Assembly: GCA_022315425.1 (NCBI GenBank)
Contig: JAIUPT010000037.1
Coordinates: 372,001-436,000 of the forward strand
Reading direction: 5' to 3'
DNA from: Pseudevernia furfuracea
Taxonomy: Eukaryota; Ascomycota; Lecanoromycetes; Lecanorales; Parmeliaceae
Length of the DNA: 64,000 bases
Of this stretch, positions 62,628 to 64,000 are shown one piece after another. Position 1 is the stretch's first letter, and the number at the start of each line of letters is the position of its first letter. A model generated the notes under the pieces. It saw only the letters and a program-made list of their open reading frames with translations, made no database searches and was not told the origin of the DNA. A program made the translations under genes and the position numbers.

Positions 62628-64000
62628 TTCGAAAGATACGACATCTACGACGATCTATTCTCGTATATAATAATAATAAATATCGATATACTTAATATGA
62701 GCATAAAACTAAGAATTCTTGATTAAAATTTCAACGTTTTAATTATTATAATACTATTCGAGCCTTCTGCGAAGATAAACAATCGATGTTTAATCGAAGT
62801 ATAATAGTTATACTTCGGTTTTGAATATACGATCATCAATAAATCGTCGATAATCGATCTATAGATGATTATACAATCTATCATATATCAATAAAATACA
62901 TAATCGTTACACAATCGTTATATTATTAGTTGAAGCCATTGTCAAGATAGGTGTAACACTTTTATATATGTTATCAGCCTTATATAGTATCTATCTAATT
63001 ATTAATATAATAATCTAATACAACATCTATATAAATGTTAATATGATTAATAAGTTATAAAGCGTCGAAGTCTTTCTCACATAGATGTTGTTATAGAGTT
63101 AATTAATATCTTTTATTAAAGTCTATTAAAGAATTAACATATACGTAATGAAGAACGACTTAATGAATATACGTATTTATAATATTATTTCTAAAGATAT
63201 AATATGCGAGTAAATAAGATATTATAACAGTCTTTTATAAACTTAAGTTAGTAATAATCAAAACGTAAAGTCGAAGAGATAGCAACATATCATATAATTA
63301 TATATTAACAACTATCTTTTCTTTAGTATTTATATATTTTAATATCTTATAACAATCTTTTATAGAGTTAAGTTAATAGTAATCAAAACGTAAGATTAAA
63401 GAGATATAACATATTATATAATTATACATTAATAACTATCTTTAAGATTTATGCATTTCGTATTCTCTTATTATTAAATATCTTTATATTAATCGTTATT
63501 AGTTATCTCTTCATCTTTAATCCCTCTCTGTAATTCATTATCTTATTTATTTTATTTTATATTTGACGACATCGTCTTCTTCTTATCAGACAATTCGATT
63601 AATTCGTTAAAGTCGTCGTTGATATTAATCTCAAAACGTTTTTTATATTGCACGTCGCGAGATACTATACGCTTAGAATAATTATAAATCTTTACGTGTT
63701 TAAATTTATTCTTCTAACATAACGCGTCGAATAATATAAGTAGATGCTTACGAGTGTACTTAATAAATAAGCGATCTAACGAATCGTTATTATATAATTT
63801 CGTTAGACGACAATGCGTAATAAGTTATAAAAAGATATCTGAGTAAAGAGAGTATATTAGTTATTAATTATAAAGAAATTATTATAAAAGATCTATTATA
63901 GAGAGACTGCTACAGAGAGACTATTATAAAAGATTATTATAAAAGTCTACGATAGATAGAGAGATATTCACATTTTAGAAAACGTGTATCATCTAGACTA
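62628..64000. other. AT-rich non-coding DNA
   Basis: No coding sequence. Weak direct repeats occur (AATATCTTATAAC/ACAATCTTTTATA with ATATAACATATTATATAATT near 63220-63300 and 63340-63430). Probably older decayed repeats. Confidence 0.6.

Noticed and set aside
1..64000. tRNA, rRNA genes and CRISPR arrays
   Set aside because: I looked for B-box-like GGTTCGANTCC sequences and regular spaced repeats and found none convincing; a covariance search would be needed to exclude tRNAs.

Overview
This is nuclear DNA of a filamentous ascomycete. Most genes carry short GT..AG introns of about 45-75 nt with CTNAC-type branch points. The gene set (Duo1, fungal Vps35, TMA7, Dap1, the Ran1/Sks1 kinase, a PAQR protein) is fungal, and the window combines a gene-rich half with an AT-rich, RIP-like retrotransposon island. 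A leotiomycete or related Pezizomycotina lineage is my guess; the sequence alone does not fix it. Layout, gene-rich part (1-45.3 kb): SidJ-like esterase (-), TRAPPC12 (+), an unnamed S/TP-rich nuclear protein (-), DUO1 (+), an F-box/DUF7730-like protein (+), a secreted Ser/Thr-rich protein (+), VPS35 (+), a PAQR/hemolysin-III receptor (-), a CSN8/PSMD8/eIF3K-like protein (+), an SDR oxidoreductase (+), DPM1 (-), a 434-aa multi-pass membrane protein (-), a broken chitinase-like region (+), a gene-poor stretch, a Ran1/Sks1-type kinase (+), another gene-poor stretch, a 14-exon M28 glutamate-carboxypeptidase-like protein (-), DAP1 (-), a disordered/coiled-coil protein (+), TMA7 (-) and PRP4 kinase (+). 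I rebuilt the exon structures by hand from splice signals and reading phase; all coding totals given are multiples of three. Layout, AT-rich part (45.4-64 kb): composition drops abruptly about 150 bp after the PRP4 stop. A Ty1/copia element (47071-62622, 122-bp LTRs, ATATA target duplication) has been interrupted inside its RNase H by a Ty3/gypsy element (52999-61836, 163-bp LTRs, CAATT duplication). It also carries a separate 202-bp solo LTR (52279-52480, GTAAG duplication) that is not AT-enriched. Both coding regions are full of TAG/TAA/TGA stops of the kind that repeat-induced point mutation makes. The most striking signal is a dispersed family of about 125-153-nt introns that share both ends: a 5' GTACGTAN-TTCGGA-type start, and a 3' AATGCTGACTCCG-type branch-point block followed by the acceptor. 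Several have an internal hairpin. There are 7 in the M28 gene, 4 in the membrane-protein gene, 2 in the broken chitinase-like locus and possibly 1 in DPM1. They look like introner-like elements, meaning introns that multiply as mobile DNA. The genes do not form an obvious pathway cluster. Several serve the secretory/endosomal system (TRAPPC12, VPS35, DPM1, M28/Tre-Vps70-like, Dap1), which is probably chance.
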